Positions 10,136 to 18,462 of a stretch of 64,000 nucleotides of DNA are shown here, piece by piece. This stretch comes from Sphingomonadales bacterium UBA2683 (GTDB taxonomy: Bacteria > Pseudomonadota > Alphaproteobacteria > Sphingomonadales > Sphingomonadaceae), in the NCBI GenBank assembly GCA_002354635.1, contig DELZ01000004.1, forward strand, positions 660,878-724,877, written 5' to 3'. How positions within the stretch are numbered: position 1 is the first letter of the stretch; each line of letters starts with the position of its first letter. The position numbers and the translations under genes were made by a program. Under the pieces are notes generated by a model. That model did not search any database. It had not been told where the DNA came from and saw nothing but the letters and a program-made list of their open reading frames with translations.

Positions 10136-12556
10136 ATGGCACACTTCGAGAAAATATCTGATCAGAACTTGTCTGGAAGCCCATTAAGAGATCAGGCTGC
10201 AAATTTATTAGAGTTGCATTATAAAAATGTCAGCGTTGAGCCGATGATAGATGGTAAAAAAGTTGATATAAAATATGATGAAACAATATATGGCAAGCAA
10301 ACAAATGTATTTTGCGAGTGCAAAGACTATTCAAAGCCATTGAACAGAAACCAAGTTTCAAATATACTATCTGATTATTCATCTTTACTTCATAAAAACA
10401 TTGGAAGTAAATTATTAATAATTACGCGGCATGGCCTGTCGTCAAGCGCGGGTACAATAGTAGACGGAAATCCGTCGGTGTTCCATTCAGATATTTGGTC
10501 ACTAGAGAACGAGTTATTCAACCTATTGTCTTATGTTGAAATACAAAATGACAATATAAAAAAAACTGGACTAAACAATTATTTCTTACCGCCTAGCGCA
10601 AGATTTTATACATCCGACAAGGGAAAACTCAAAACAAACCGAATAGACCTAATGAGCTACACGAGAAAGTGGATTGACCAAGAAGGCGCACAACCGCCCT
10701 TTGCAATTCTGGGCGGGTATGGCGCGGGAAAAAGCTCTTTCGCGCAAATGCTTTTCATGGAGCAGTCAAACCTTTGCATCGAAAATCCAACCGAGCGCAG
10801 GCCTGTTCTCATAAAATTGGGAGATATTTCACGGTCTTCAAGCCTTGACGGATTACTTGGTACAATTTTTACAAGTCAAATCCCGACTAAGGGATACAGC
10901 TTCGACAATTTCATGAAAATGAACAACAATGGTCGTCTTTTGATAATTTTGGACGGTTTTGACGAAATGAAATTCGCGATGTCGTGGGAAGATTTCAAAT
11001 ATGAAATAAGCCAGTTGAACACCTTGGTTTCTGATAACGCGAGAGTGATATTGCTGGGAAGACCAACAGCGTTTTTGTCTGACGGTGAAAGACTTCACAT
11101 ATTGAAAGGGCAGCGACAGTTAGGAAAACAGTTGTTAGCGATCAGCGGGTGGCCGAAATTTTTCGAAATCGAAGTCGATGATTTTGACAAAACAAAAGTT
11201 GCTGATTTTATAACGAACTACTCAAGCTACCTATCGCAGAAGAACAACATCAGTGAAGATAAGATACGGGAAAGAGTTGAACTAATTAAAGACATAGCGC
11301 TGCAATCTATTGATCTTTTTGCTAAGCCTGTCCATTCAAAAATCTTGGTTGAGATAGCATCATTATCCAAGATAAGTTTAGATGGGATTATTCGTCATCG
11401 AAATAGATGGGAATTGTATCAAGCCTTTTTCTCTCACCTAATCGAGCGAGAGGTACAAAAAACTTCCAGAAGAAATATCTCTGAAGAAGACCGTCTAAAA
11501 TTTTTACGAAGGCTCAGCTTCTGGCTTTGGAGCGAAAAAGATGGGTCAATCTCGTTCCAGCCTTCGGCTATCCCACTTAGAATTTATGACGATTTTTGTT
11601 CGGAATCAGAAGATCAAGACGCTGTGCTGAGAGAACTTTTGATTGGATCATTTGTGGAGAGGAAAGCGGGCAACACATATTTCTTTGTGCATCGCTCATT
11701 CTGTGAGTTTCTCGTTTCTCAACATGTGATTGCAAATGTTCCCTCAGCTTCTGACCATACAATTTACTCAAAGGTGCTCAATGACGGGGTGCAGGAGTTT
11801 TTACGCGAATTCCCTGATGAGGTAGATTTTGAAAGCTGGGCAGTTACAATTCCAGCTCAAAATGTGGTCTTGAATCCCAGCTACCTTATCTTCCTTGCCG
11901 AACGGTTAGACAAATTGAATATTGAATATTCAAAACTTGAAAATGATGTTTGGCTTCCGATAATTTCAGTATTCTCAGATAGGTTTGGAACCCAACCAGA
12001 GCGACTTGAACACGCGGTTGGATTATTGAAGGTAGCACCTGCTCTATCATGTGCATGCTTAATAATGCTCATTGTTCCCGGTGGAATATTCAATTTTCGA
12101 CCCGAAGAAATTTCTCAAAAGAACGTCGTTTATAAAATTGCCGCGAACTTGATATCAAATCTATTCCGATATGTAAGAGAGGATAATGGTCATTCTAAAG
12201 TGACCATATCTGATCAAGAAGGAGAAGAATTACTACAACTAATTAGACCTTCTATTGTGGGCCCAGACGCGAGTAGTAACGGTCGAATTATACGAACATC
12301 TTGGACAACTTTATTGGAATCCGCAGAGAAGGTGGTTAAGCGCGCCAACGTAAATCTGTCTTTGAATCGTGACACCCAAGAACTTGATCCTAAATCAATA
12401 TTTGAATTGTCATCTGTAGAAGTGAGCCGATTCATTCCCTCGGGAAATGGCGGAATGGCTGCGAAAGACTATCTATCTCCAAGCGGACGAAACAATTTGG
12501 ATGCGGTCGCTGTTGTCACCCACATAAGACGTAAAAACAGACCACCTTCGAAATAG
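10136..12556 (+). CDS. PD-(D/E)XK nuclease-NACHT NTPase (STAND protein), putative phage defence
   Basis: An 806-residue protein with three visible parts. Residues 1-140 resemble an Mrr/restriction-endonuclease fold: Asp44 in KKVDI and the ECK triad Glu61-Lys63 fit PD-(D/E)XK. Residues about 185-520 form a NACHT ATPase with Walker A GGYGAGKSS (193-201), Walker B LLIILDGFDEM (268-278), a sensor LLGRPTAF (306-313) and the typical FVHRSFCEFL helix near 517-526. The last 280 residues show no repeat I recognise and may be the sensor. Nuclease-NACHT STAND proteins of bacteria abort phage infection when a phage component is sensed. The gene is markedly AT-rich with many AAA, ATA and TTA codons, unlike its neighbours, so it was probably acquired. 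It has no partner gene on its strand. Confidence 0.85.
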   Translation: MAHFEKISDQNLSGSPLRDQAANLLELHYKNVSVEPMIDGKKVDIKYDETIYGKQTNVFCECKDYSKPLNRNQVSNILSDYSSLLHKNIGSKLLIITRHGLSSSAGTIVDGNPSVFHSDIWSLENELFNLLSYVEIQNDNIKKTGLNNYFLPPSARFYTSDKGKLKTNRIDLMSYTRKWIDQEGAQPPFAILGGYGAGKSSFAQMLFMEQSNLCIENPTERRPVLIKLGDISRSSSLDGLLGTIFTSQIPTKGYSFDNFMKMNNNGRLLIILDGFDEMKFAMSWEDFKYEISQLNTLVSDNARVILLGRPTAFLSDGERLHILKGQRQLGKQLLAISGWPKFFEIEVDDFDKTKVADFITNYSSYLSQKNNISEDKIRERVELIKDIALQSIDLFAKPVHSKILVEIASLSKISLDGIIRHRNRWELYQAFFSHLIEREVQKTSRRNISEEDRLKFLRRLSFWLWSEKDGSISFQPSAIPLRIYDDFCSESEDQDAVLRELLIGSFVERKAGNTYFFVHRSFCEFLVSQHVIANVPSASDHTIYSKVLNDGVQEFLREFPDEVDFESWAVTIPAQNVVLNPSYLIFLAERLDKLNIEYSKLENDVWLPIISVFSDRFGTQPERLEHAVGLLKVAPALSCACLIMLIVPGGIFNFRPEEISQKNVVYKIAANLISNLFRYVREDNGHSKVTISDQEGEELLQLIRPSIVGPDASSNGRIIRTSWTTLLESAEKVVKRANVNLSLNRDTQELDPKSIFELSSVEVSRFIPSGNGGMAAKDYLSPSGRNNLDAVAVVTHIRRKNRPPSK

Positions 12557-12605
12557 GATTACGGAACTACGGCGATACCTTACTTTATGCATAAAACCCC
12601 TAATC

Positions 12606-12624
12606 GAATTACGGTGACAGTGCA
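12606..12624 (+). repeat. AATTACGGTGACAGTGCA dispersed element, copy 1
   Basis: The 19-base motif gaattacggtgacagtgca occurs here 50 bases after the NACHT gene and again twice in tandem at 19634-19686. Sequences of this type recur in bacterial genomes next to REP-associated (IS200-like) tyrosine transposases, from memory; no transposase gene is present here. Confidence 0.7.
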
Positions 12625-12727
12625 CTAAATAGCCACATCAGGTAAGAGTTACAGGAAGACCGGATAACGGGGAGAAGTCTCCGTGATTAGGCTGTTTCTA
12701 ATGTACGTCGTTGCTATAAGCATACTG

Positions 12728-13624
12728 TCAGGTTGCAAGGCCGATATTGTAGGCTTCGCCACCACCGAGTTCTTCGATCTCAATGGACCCGAATTTCATC
12801 TGTCCGCTAACCCAATCGTCGAGGTGATAAAGGAACCCCTTGGCGGTATGAGCCAAAAGTTTGGAGTCACTTGCAGCGCTATAGCAAACGCTGAAAACGG
12901 CCATCGGGTAAGTGCTTTGGTCTTTTCGTCCTGCGAGCACCCCAAAATCATTTTTAGACAAGCTCATCTGATAGAATTTCTTGGCTTCTTCGTTCGGACC
13001 CAAAATGAACTTCGCCGAATCCTTCGATTTGGCTTGCTTCACACAATCCGAAATAAATTCTTCGGCAGCTGTCCCGCCCCTCAACATATTGAACATCTTT
13101 CCTTTCAAGGTTGCGTTGATCGCTGGAGTGGAGCCGACATTTTTGACGACTATATAGAACCTGAATTTCAAACCATCTTCGGTCAACTGAACCGGCCTTT
13201 CCAATTCGGCCCTAAAGGTGAGCCAAGGTCGCTGATCGATTTGGGCGCGTTTCCTGCCGAAATAAATATCAACGCCAATCGCAAAAAGGGCCAGCCCTGC
13301 AATGCTCGCGCTGGCGAGAGTCGCCCAGAAAGCGGCTTTGGCCCAATCGGCCATTTCCTCTTGGGCCACAATATCCCGCCGCTCGCGCTCATTGCGTTCG
13401 TCCTGATAGGGATCGCCATTAGTGTAAGTTGTTTGACCTATTTCCCCAGCAGACTGATCAATGTGCGGAATTCTTTCGGTTTCTGGGGTGGCCTTATCAG
13501 CGGGTGCTGTGGTTGCGTACTGTTGATCTATTGGATTTGGTGATGCCATGGTGAGCATTCCCGCTAATCCTAGTGAAACCAATCCAATAACTGCAAGAAC
13601 TGCACTCCGAAAACCCTTAGGCAT
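12728..13624 (-). CDS. membrane protein of unknown function
   Basis: Up to 298 residues. A hydrophobic N-terminus (residues 6-26), a charged and acidic linker, a second transmembrane helix (about 98-118, FWATLASASIAGLALFAIGV) and then a soluble beta-rich domain with QRPWLTFRAEL and VVKNVGSTPAINATLKG. Proteins with this QRPW...KNVGSTPA layout are common and uncharacterised in alphaproteobacteria. The first ATG overlaps the end of the DUF6471 relic; ATG 13558, just after that relic's stop codon, is a credible alternative. It is convergent with the NACHT gene. The opposite-strand frame (12683-13543) is mostly a shadow. Confidence 0.7.
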   Translation of the reverse strand: MPKGFRSAVLAVIGLVSLGLAGMLTMASPNPIDQQYATTAPADKATPETERIPHIDQSAGEIGQTTYTNGDPYQDERNERERRDIVAQEEMADWAKAAFWATLASASIAGLALFAIGVDIYFGRKRAQIDQRPWLTFRAELERPVQLTEDGLKFRFYIVVKNVGSTPAINATLKGKMFNMLRGGTAAEEFISDCVKQAKSKDSAKFILGPNEEAKKFYQMSLSKNDFGVLAGRKDQSTYPMAVFSVCYSAASDSKLLAHTAKGFLYHLDDWVSGQMKFGSIEIEELGGGEAYNIGLAT

Positions 13625-13813
13625 TGCAGAACGAACGCGGTCGCAAATCCGCTCCTACTAATCTTGTCGTAGCGATTGCGCTCATTCTCCTGAGCGTCAG
13701 TTTCCGCCAGCTTTTCAACAAACTCCGCATAAGTAGATCCCCCGCCGTTTCAACTCACCCTTTAGCAGATTTTGGTTCCAGCGGTAGAGCCGCGTGTTGG
13801 CAGTTGCGGTCAT
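13570..13813 (-). pseudogene. DUF6471 small protein, frameshifted
   Basis: From ATG 13813 the frame reads a typical DUF6471 start (LYRWNQNLLKGELKRRGI), then hits a stop after an apparent one-base insertion near 13730-13738. Removing one base restores TYAEFVEKLAETDAQENERN and then KISRSGFATAFVLQCL, which matches the conserved core of this family, ending at a TAG at 13570-13572. DUF6471 proteins are small helical proteins that resemble XRE-type regulators; their function is not established. The 3' end overlaps the first possible start of the downstream membrane protein. Confidence 0.7.
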
Positions 13814-14161
13814 GGTGGAGTTGACGAATTTCGCTGACGCGAGCGATGCTGGCGCATCGCCACCACCCCTGAATCCCCTCCTCTCAAGAGGAGGGGCTGG
13901 AATTGCGCGATTCCATTACCGGTACCGCTTGCCGATGGGGATCCCAGCTTTCGCTGGGATGACGGGGTGGGCTGGGATGACGGAGTGTTCGCGCTTTGAC
14001 AGGTGTCTCGACTTCGCTCGACACGAACGGTGGTGGGGACGCTCCCTGCCCTTCCTGTTGTGTGCCCCGCCGTAGGGCGGGGTCCAGAATTGTCCTGCAC
14101 GATCGTCTGGGCCCTGCCCTTCGGCAGGGAACAATTTTGCAGGTGAACAATCAACGCCCCC
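13814..14161. repeat. cluster of dispersed palindromes, no gene
   Basis: This non-coding stretch is packed with hairpins: cccctcctct/agaggagggg at 13875-13896, atcccagc/gctgggat at 13941-13960, a gtgtctcgac...cgacac element at 14003-14024, and gccccgcc/ggcggggt from 14064. The last unit (14061-14145) recurs in the same orientation at 15662-15745. These resemble the REP-like repeats scattered through sphingomonad genomes. Several short open frames cover it and appear to be by-products of the repeats. Confidence 0.7.
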
Positions 14162-14749
14162 CTACCCCACCACCGCCATCAGCTGCGACGGAAACGGCGC
14201 TTGCAGCGCCGCCGCATCATCGCCGGATAGCCAGCGGTCGTAATCTTCCGGCTGCAGGATCACCGGCATCGCCTTTGGGTGGATCGGTTTCACCACCGGA
14301 TTGGGCTCACAGGTCAGAAAGGCGTAGCAATAGCCCTCCTCCTGCTGGCGCCAGATACCGGCGAAGCAGGACACGGGCTGGTCGTTGACGGCAAACCAGA
14401 CTTCCTCCCGGCCGGCGCCCGGCTTGGGCTCGGCAAACCGGTGAAAGGGGACCAGGCAGCGATGCTCGGCCTTGTTGATGATATTGCGGTAGAGCGGGCT
14501 TTGCAGGTTGCGGACATTGGTGGTGTTCATCTTTCTGGTGGTGCCGGGGCGCTTGCCCTTGCCCACCCACGGGAAGCCCCAGTGCATGGTCTCGGCGACT
14601 TTCGCGCCGTCGACCACGCGCACGATCGCGCCCTGTCGCCCGGGCCAGACATCCTCTGCCGCGTCATCGAGCCGGAAATGGCTGACATAATCCGCCCAGC
14701 TCTCGATGCTGTGCAGCGCGCCGGGGATATTGCGATAGTGGTTGCACAT
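14162..14749 (-). CDS. yedK: SOS response-associated peptidase (SRAP/HMCES family)
   Basis: A 195-residue protein starting MCNHYRN, which places the catalytic Cys at position 2 once Met is removed. SRAP proteins crosslink to abasic sites in single-stranded DNA through this Cys. Other expected elements are present: NVRN, the RCLVPFHRFAEP loop with the active-site Glu, and the HPKAMPVIL motif with the late His. Length is slightly below the usual 200-230. It is isolated between two copies of the same dispersed repeat. Confidence 0.9.
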   Translation of the reverse strand: MCNHYRNIPGALHSIESWADYVSHFRLDDAAEDVWPGRQGAIVRVVDGAKVAETMHWGFPWVGKGKRPGTTRKMNTTNVRNLQSPLYRNIINKAEHRCLVPFHRFAEPKPGAGREEVWFAVNDQPVSCFAGIWRQQEEGYCYAFLTCEPNPVVKPIHPKAMPVILQPEDYDRWLSGDDAAALQAPFPSQLMAVVG

Positions 14750-14839
14750 CGGCGGGTTATGGCATTGGGGCCGCGTCGCGTCCAGCGGGGAGATCCAACA
14801 GTCTTTCCTACAGACAGGGGATTTTGTTATGGATTCACC

Positions 14840-15616
14840 ATGGCTGGCAAGAAAGCATATGGTGGCGAGGCCGTTCGTCCCGAGCCTGTCGAAGGACGCC
14901 TTGCAGACGAGAGAAGCCGTTCACCTGCGGTGGCCTCCGGCTCGACAAGCTCAGGGCGAACGGATCTGGTTCCGTTGCAAACACCCCCGACGAAACCTCC
15001 CCGGAAACCCCGGAAACCCCGCAAACCCCGGCATGACGGCTGGACCGAAGCGCGGCGCAAGACGTTTCTGGCGGTGCTGCGCGAGAGCGGCTGCGTGACC
15101 GATGCCTGCCGGGTGGCGGGGGTTTCGGGCACCTCGGCCTACCGGCTGCGGCGGCGCGATCCGGAGATGGCGGCGCTGTGGGACGAGGCGCTGGAGACCG
15201 GGCAGCGCGGGCTGGTCGCGGTGGCGCACCAGCACGCGGTGGTCGGCAAGGAGACGATCATCTATCGCGGCGGCGAGGAGGTCGAGCGGCGGGTGGCGCC
15301 GTCGGACTCGATAATGGCGCTGCTGATCAAGCGCGGCGATCTCGGCGGGCGGATCGGGTCGCGGACGGCGGACCAGGTGATCACCTGGGAGGAATGGCAG
15401 GACGGGCTGCGCTTTGACGAGGAGGGCAACAAGGTGACGCTGGAAGAAGAGGCCGCGGCGGTGCGGGCCTCGCTCGATGCCAAGCTGGACGACATGCGGA
15501 CGAAGCTGCTGGCGCGGGACACCAGGAAGCGCGCGGCCGAGGACGAACGGCTGCGCGCGGCGGAGGCGCGGATCCGGGCGGCCGAGGCGCGGGCGGCGGA
15601 GCTGGAGGGGGAATGA
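14840..15616 (+). CDS. terminase-small-subunit-like HTH protein with repeat-derived segment
   Basis: Start taken at ATG 14840 (MAGKKAYGG); an open frame runs further upstream to 14279 but that part is antisense to yedK. Of 258 residues, about 66-105 form a helix-turn-helix (VTDACRVAGVSGTSAYRLRR) like phage terminase small subunits and related sphingomonad proteins, followed by a variable middle and a C-terminal coiled coil of Ala, Glu and Arg repeats. Residues about 11-42 (with VRPEPVEGR) are encoded by an inverted repeat of the dispersed family. No large terminase or other phage gene is adjacent, so a phage packaging role is doubtful. Confidence 0.65.
   Translation: MAGKKAYGGEAVRPEPVEGRLADERSRSPAVASGSTSSGRTDLVPLQTPPTKPPRKPRKPRKPRHDGWTEARRKTFLAVLRESGCVTDACRVAGVSGTSAYRLRRRDPEMAALWDEALETGQRGLVAVAHQHAVVGKETIIYRGGEEVERRVAPSDSIMALLIKRGDLGGRIGSRTADQVITWEEWQDGLRFDEEGNKVTLEEEAAAVRASLDAKLDDMRTKLLARDTRKRAAEDERLRAAEARIRAAEARAAELEGE
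14873..14961. repeat. dispersed inverted repeat within a coding sequence
   Basis: Arms 14873-14893 and 14942-14961 are imperfect inverted repeats (gttcgtcccgagcctgtcga against gttcgccctgagcttgtcga on the other strand). The same family lies between ribF and ileS at 55727-55797. Here it is read through in frame in the terminase-like gene. Confidence 0.7.
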
Positions 15617-15661
15617 CGGGGGGGGTCCTGAGTGCCGTTGGCACCCTGTGCCTGACCCTTT

Positions 15662-15745
15662 ATGTGCCCCGCCGCAGGGCGGGGTCGAGACGATCGGACA
15701 GGACTGTTCCGGGCGCTACCCCTCGGCAGCGAACAGTTTCGCCCG
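15662..15745 (+). repeat. dispersed repeat, second copy of the 14061-14145 unit
   Basis: It shares with 14061-14145 the hairpin gccccgcc/ggcggggt followed by a GATCG-containing spacer and a cggcag.gaaca.ttt end. Both copies point the same way and flank yedK and the terminase-like gene, so they form direct repeats about 1.6 kb apart. Confidence 0.6.
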
Positions 15746-15752
15746 CCCCCGC

Positions 15753-16511
15753 CTAAATGCCGCCGTCGGTGACCGCGTAGCCGGCTTCCTCGAGCGCGGC
15801 CTTGAGCGCGGCGCGGCAGGTTTCGAGCTCGTGCGGCTCGGTCGAGCGGACGACGAAATTGGCGCCGACGGTGCCGTTGCGGAAGAACGGATAGCTGCCG
15901 ATGACGCAGCTGTCGTGGGCCTTTTCGGTGTCGCGGAGAATGCTGGCAATCTCGCTTTCCGGAGCCCAGGCGCCGAGCGTGGCGGAGAGCAGCGGCGCGC
16001 CGCCCTCGAGCGTGCCGGTGAGCGCGTCGAGCATGCCGGCGGTGATATGCGGGACGCCGGCCATCATGTAGATATTCTCGATCCGGATGCCGGGCGCGCC
16101 GGACATGCGGTTGGCGATCAGCTCGGCGCCGTCGGGCACCCGGGCCATGCGCAGGCGGCCCTCGTTGAGGCCGCCGCGGGTGGCATAATATTGCTCGAGA
16201 ATGGCGCGGGCCTCGGGATGGATGGTGACGGCGAGGCCGAGCGCGGCGGCGACCGCGTCGACGGTGATATCGTCGTGGGTCGGGCCGATGCCGCCGGTGG
16301 TGAACAGATAGTCGTTGCGGGCGCGCAGGATGTTGACCGCCTCGGCGATCAGATCCATGTCGTCGGCGACGACGCGGACCTCGGCCAGGCGGATGCCCTG
16401 CACGTTGAGCCAGGCGGCGACCTGCGCGATATTCTTGTCCTGGGTGCGGCCGGAGAGGATTTCGTCGCCGATCACGATGAGGGCGGCGGTCCAGATTTTT
16501 TGATCATTCAT
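15753..16511 (-). CDS. CinA-like molybdopterin-binding domain protein
   Basis: The start is ATG 16511 (MNDQKIWTAAL); the frame is open further upstream but that part is antisense to the next gene. The 252-residue protein has the MoCF-biosynthesis/CinA N-terminal domain: VIGDEILSGRTQDKN and TTGGIGPTHDDITVDAV are characteristic. It lacks the C-terminal nicotinamide-nucleotide amidase domain of full CinA. Members of this short group are usually annotated as competence/damage-inducible protein A; an ADP-ribose or dinucleotide pyrophosphatase role is known for some relatives. It follows the sulfatase-like gene by 40 bases on the same strand. Confidence 0.85.
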   Translation of the reverse strand: MNDQKIWTAALIVIGDEILSGRTQDKNIAQVAAWLNVQGIRLAEVRVVADDMDLIAEAVNILRARNDYLFTTGGIGPTHDDITVDAVAAALGLAVTIHPEARAILEQYYATRGGLNEGRLRMARVPDGAELIANRMSGAPGIRIENIYMMAGVPHITAGMLDALTGTLEGGAPLLSATLGAWAPESEIASILRDTEKAHDSCVIGSYPFFRNGTVGANFVVRSTEPHELETCRAALKAALEEAGYAVTDGGI

Positions 16512-16551
16512 GGCGGCTGTATAGAGCGATGCGACGCGCTTTGGGAATATG

Positions 16552-18351
16552 TTATTTGGTGCCGGGGGGCGTACCGGCGCGCGCGAGGGAGCGCGCGGGC
16601 GGGCGGGCGGCGACGGCCTGGCCGCGGGTCGCGCCGGGGACCGGGCGGAAATCGTCCTCGGGCGGCCAGGCGATATGGGCGAGGTCGATCGTCTTCCAGC
16701 TCGGCGAGCGGCCGAGGCGGGCGTTGAACCGGTAGTTGAAGGCGAAGGGCGCGCGGTTGCGGGTCGTGAGATCGTCGCCGTAGAGGCTCTGCACCGCCTT
16801 TGCATCATAGCCCATCAGCGCGAGCACGGTCGGGAAGATCTGGAAATGGCTGGAGCGGTTGCGGCCCGTCACGGCGGCGGCGTCCCAGTCGATCGCGCCG
16901 GGCCGGCCGGCGGATTGCGCGGTGTCGAGCACGACCAGCGGCACCAGCCCCTCCTCCGGCTTCGGGTCGGGCGAGCAATGGGTGATCACGCCGGTGCCGC
17001 CGCGCTCGTGCAGGTTCTGGCCGTGGTCGGCGGTGTAGATGATCGTCGAATTGCCGAGATCGGCCTGGCCCAGCAGCCGGTCGAAAAAGGCGCCGACGTT
17101 CCACAGCAGCGTGTTGCGATAGCTGTTGCGGTAGCTGACCCAGCTTTCCCGCGAACCGGAAAAGCCGGTGCGGTCGCCGGTATCGGTGATGTCGAGAAAC
17201 GCGCCGCGGGGCAGCGCCGGCTTGAAGCGCATATAGTCGTCGGGATATTTGTCGTGGATCGGGAAATGCGCACCGATCTTCTGCAGATAGATGAACTGTC
17301 TTTTGCCGTCGTTGAGCAGGCCGGCGAGCGCATCGGCGGCGGCATGGTCGCGGCGCTGGACCGGGACGTCGTCAAACTCGATCCACTGGTCGATATCCTT
17401 CAGCTCGGACTCGTCCATCCGGTTGTTGAAGATCCGCCTGGTCCGCGGCACGTCGATATAGACCGTCTCCAGCCCGGCCCTTTTGGCATAGGCCCAGATC
17501 GACGGCATCGAGTCGTTGATCCGGATATAGTCGTCGCGGGTGCCGCCGTGGCGCAGCGTGTAATTGACCGCGGCGCTGCAATGGGCGATCGACGCGGCGA
17601 GCCCGAAATTATGCGTGGCGACGCCCTTTCCCGGGGCCTTCAGGCCGCTGTAGATGCCGCGGCTGCTGTTGATGTCGAGATACTGGCCGGAGATGCTCTC
17701 GTCGATCAGCATCACGATATCGCCGTCACCGCGCGGCGGCCGGATGACGGGCAATGTCACCGGCTGGCGCGGCTGGATCACTTCGGTGGCGCGCTCGTAG
17801 CCGTAGAGCAGGGTGTAGGCGGCGCCGGTATAGCCGGACGGCAGCCCGCGCGCGCCGTCGCCGCCGCGGACGAACAGGATGCCGGCGAGCGCCAGCAGGA
17901 TCAGCAGCGGCGATGCGATCAGCTTCCTGCTGTGCGCCCGGCCGACCCGGTGGGTGCTGAGGCCGATGCCGAGCAACAGCAACGCCGCCTGCGCCCCGCC
18001 GATCAGCATCGCCCCGGCATATTGGCCCCAGGCCTCGTGCAGCGAACCCGACGCGTTGATCATGCTGATGAACGCGTCATAGGGCATATGGTCCTCGACC
18101 GAGCTCTGGTAGGTTTCGACGATGACCCCGGCCAGCGCGATGAACAGCGCGAAGGCCCAGCGCACCGGGGCCACCGGGATGAAGGCGGCGGCGAACATGC
18201 CGACCAGGCAGAGGCCGAGCAGCATGCTGTACGCGGCCAGCCCGAGCAGCTGCCATTGCGGCGCGACCAGCGATTCCAGGCGCGCCACCATCTCGGCCGA
18301 ACCCAGCAGCAGCGCCCCCGATATCAGTACTATTTTCAGTTTTGCCCGCAT
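16552..18351 (-). CDS. sulfatase-like membrane transferase (phosphoethanolamine transferase-like)
   Basis: A 599-residue protein with about five N-terminal transmembrane helices (within residues 1-170) and a periplasmic alkaline-phosphatase-fold domain. Candidate nucleophile Ser219 lies in LIDESISG, at the position of the Thr/Ser that carries the phosphoethanolamine adduct in EptA-type enzymes, and Asp442-His443 in TADHGQNLHERGG supply metal ligands. These enzymes decorate lipid A or other envelope glycans with phosphoethanolamine or phosphoglycerol; the acceptor here is unknown. It may be cotranscribed with the CinA-like gene downstream. Confidence 0.82.
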   Translation of the reverse strand: MRAKLKIVLISGALLLGSAEMVARLESLVAPQWQLLGLAAYSMLLGLCLVGMFAAAFIPVAPVRWAFALFIALAGVIVETYQSSVEDHMPYDAFISMINASGSLHEAWGQYAGAMLIGGAQAALLLLGIGLSTHRVGRAHSRKLIASPLLILLALAGILFVRGGDGARGLPSGYTGAAYTLLYGYERATEVIQPRQPVTLPVIRPPRGDGDIVMLIDESISGQYLDINSSRGIYSGLKAPGKGVATHNFGLAASIAHCSAAVNYTLRHGGTRDDYIRINDSMPSIWAYAKRAGLETVYIDVPRTRRIFNNRMDESELKDIDQWIEFDDVPVQRRDHAAADALAGLLNDGKRQFIYLQKIGAHFPIHDKYPDDYMRFKPALPRGAFLDITDTGDRTGFSGSRESWVSYRNSYRNTLLWNVGAFFDRLLGQADLGNSTIIYTADHGQNLHERGGTGVITHCSPDPKPEEGLVPLVVLDTAQSAGRPGAIDWDAAAVTGRNRSSHFQIFPTVLALMGYDAKAVQSLYGDDLTTRNRAPFAFNYRFNARLGRSPSWKTIDLAHIAWPPEDDFRPVPGATRGQAVAARPPARSLARAGTPPGTK

Positions 18352-18462
18352 CTGTCCGCTCGAAACCTCAAAGGGCGCAGTCTAGCCGATTTGTGTTAAA
18401 TATCTGAAAACAGGGGCACGGCAGGTCTCGCATGTTCGCAAATCTATCGCTATATAGGCCGC

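Noticed and set aside
12683..13543. Plus-strand frame of 286 codons over the membrane-protein gene
   Set aside because: Most of it is antisense to the minus-strand protein with recognisable QRPW and KNVGSTPA motifs; only the first codons look like a leader, noted as a minor finding.
13814..14161. CRISPR array in the repeat-rich stretch
   Set aside because: The palindromes differ from each other and lack regular spacers or cas genes.
14279..14839. Upstream extension of the terminase-like frame
   Set aside because: This part is antisense to yedK; the HTH protein has a natural start at 14840.
14840..15616. Prophage remnant based on the terminase-like protein
   Set aside because: No large terminase, portal, capsid or integrase genes are nearby; such HTH proteins also exist outside phages.
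16549..18399. 616-codon plus-strand frame
   Set aside because: Antisense to the sulfatase-like transferase, and rich in low-complexity Arg, Gly and Asp typical of shadows.
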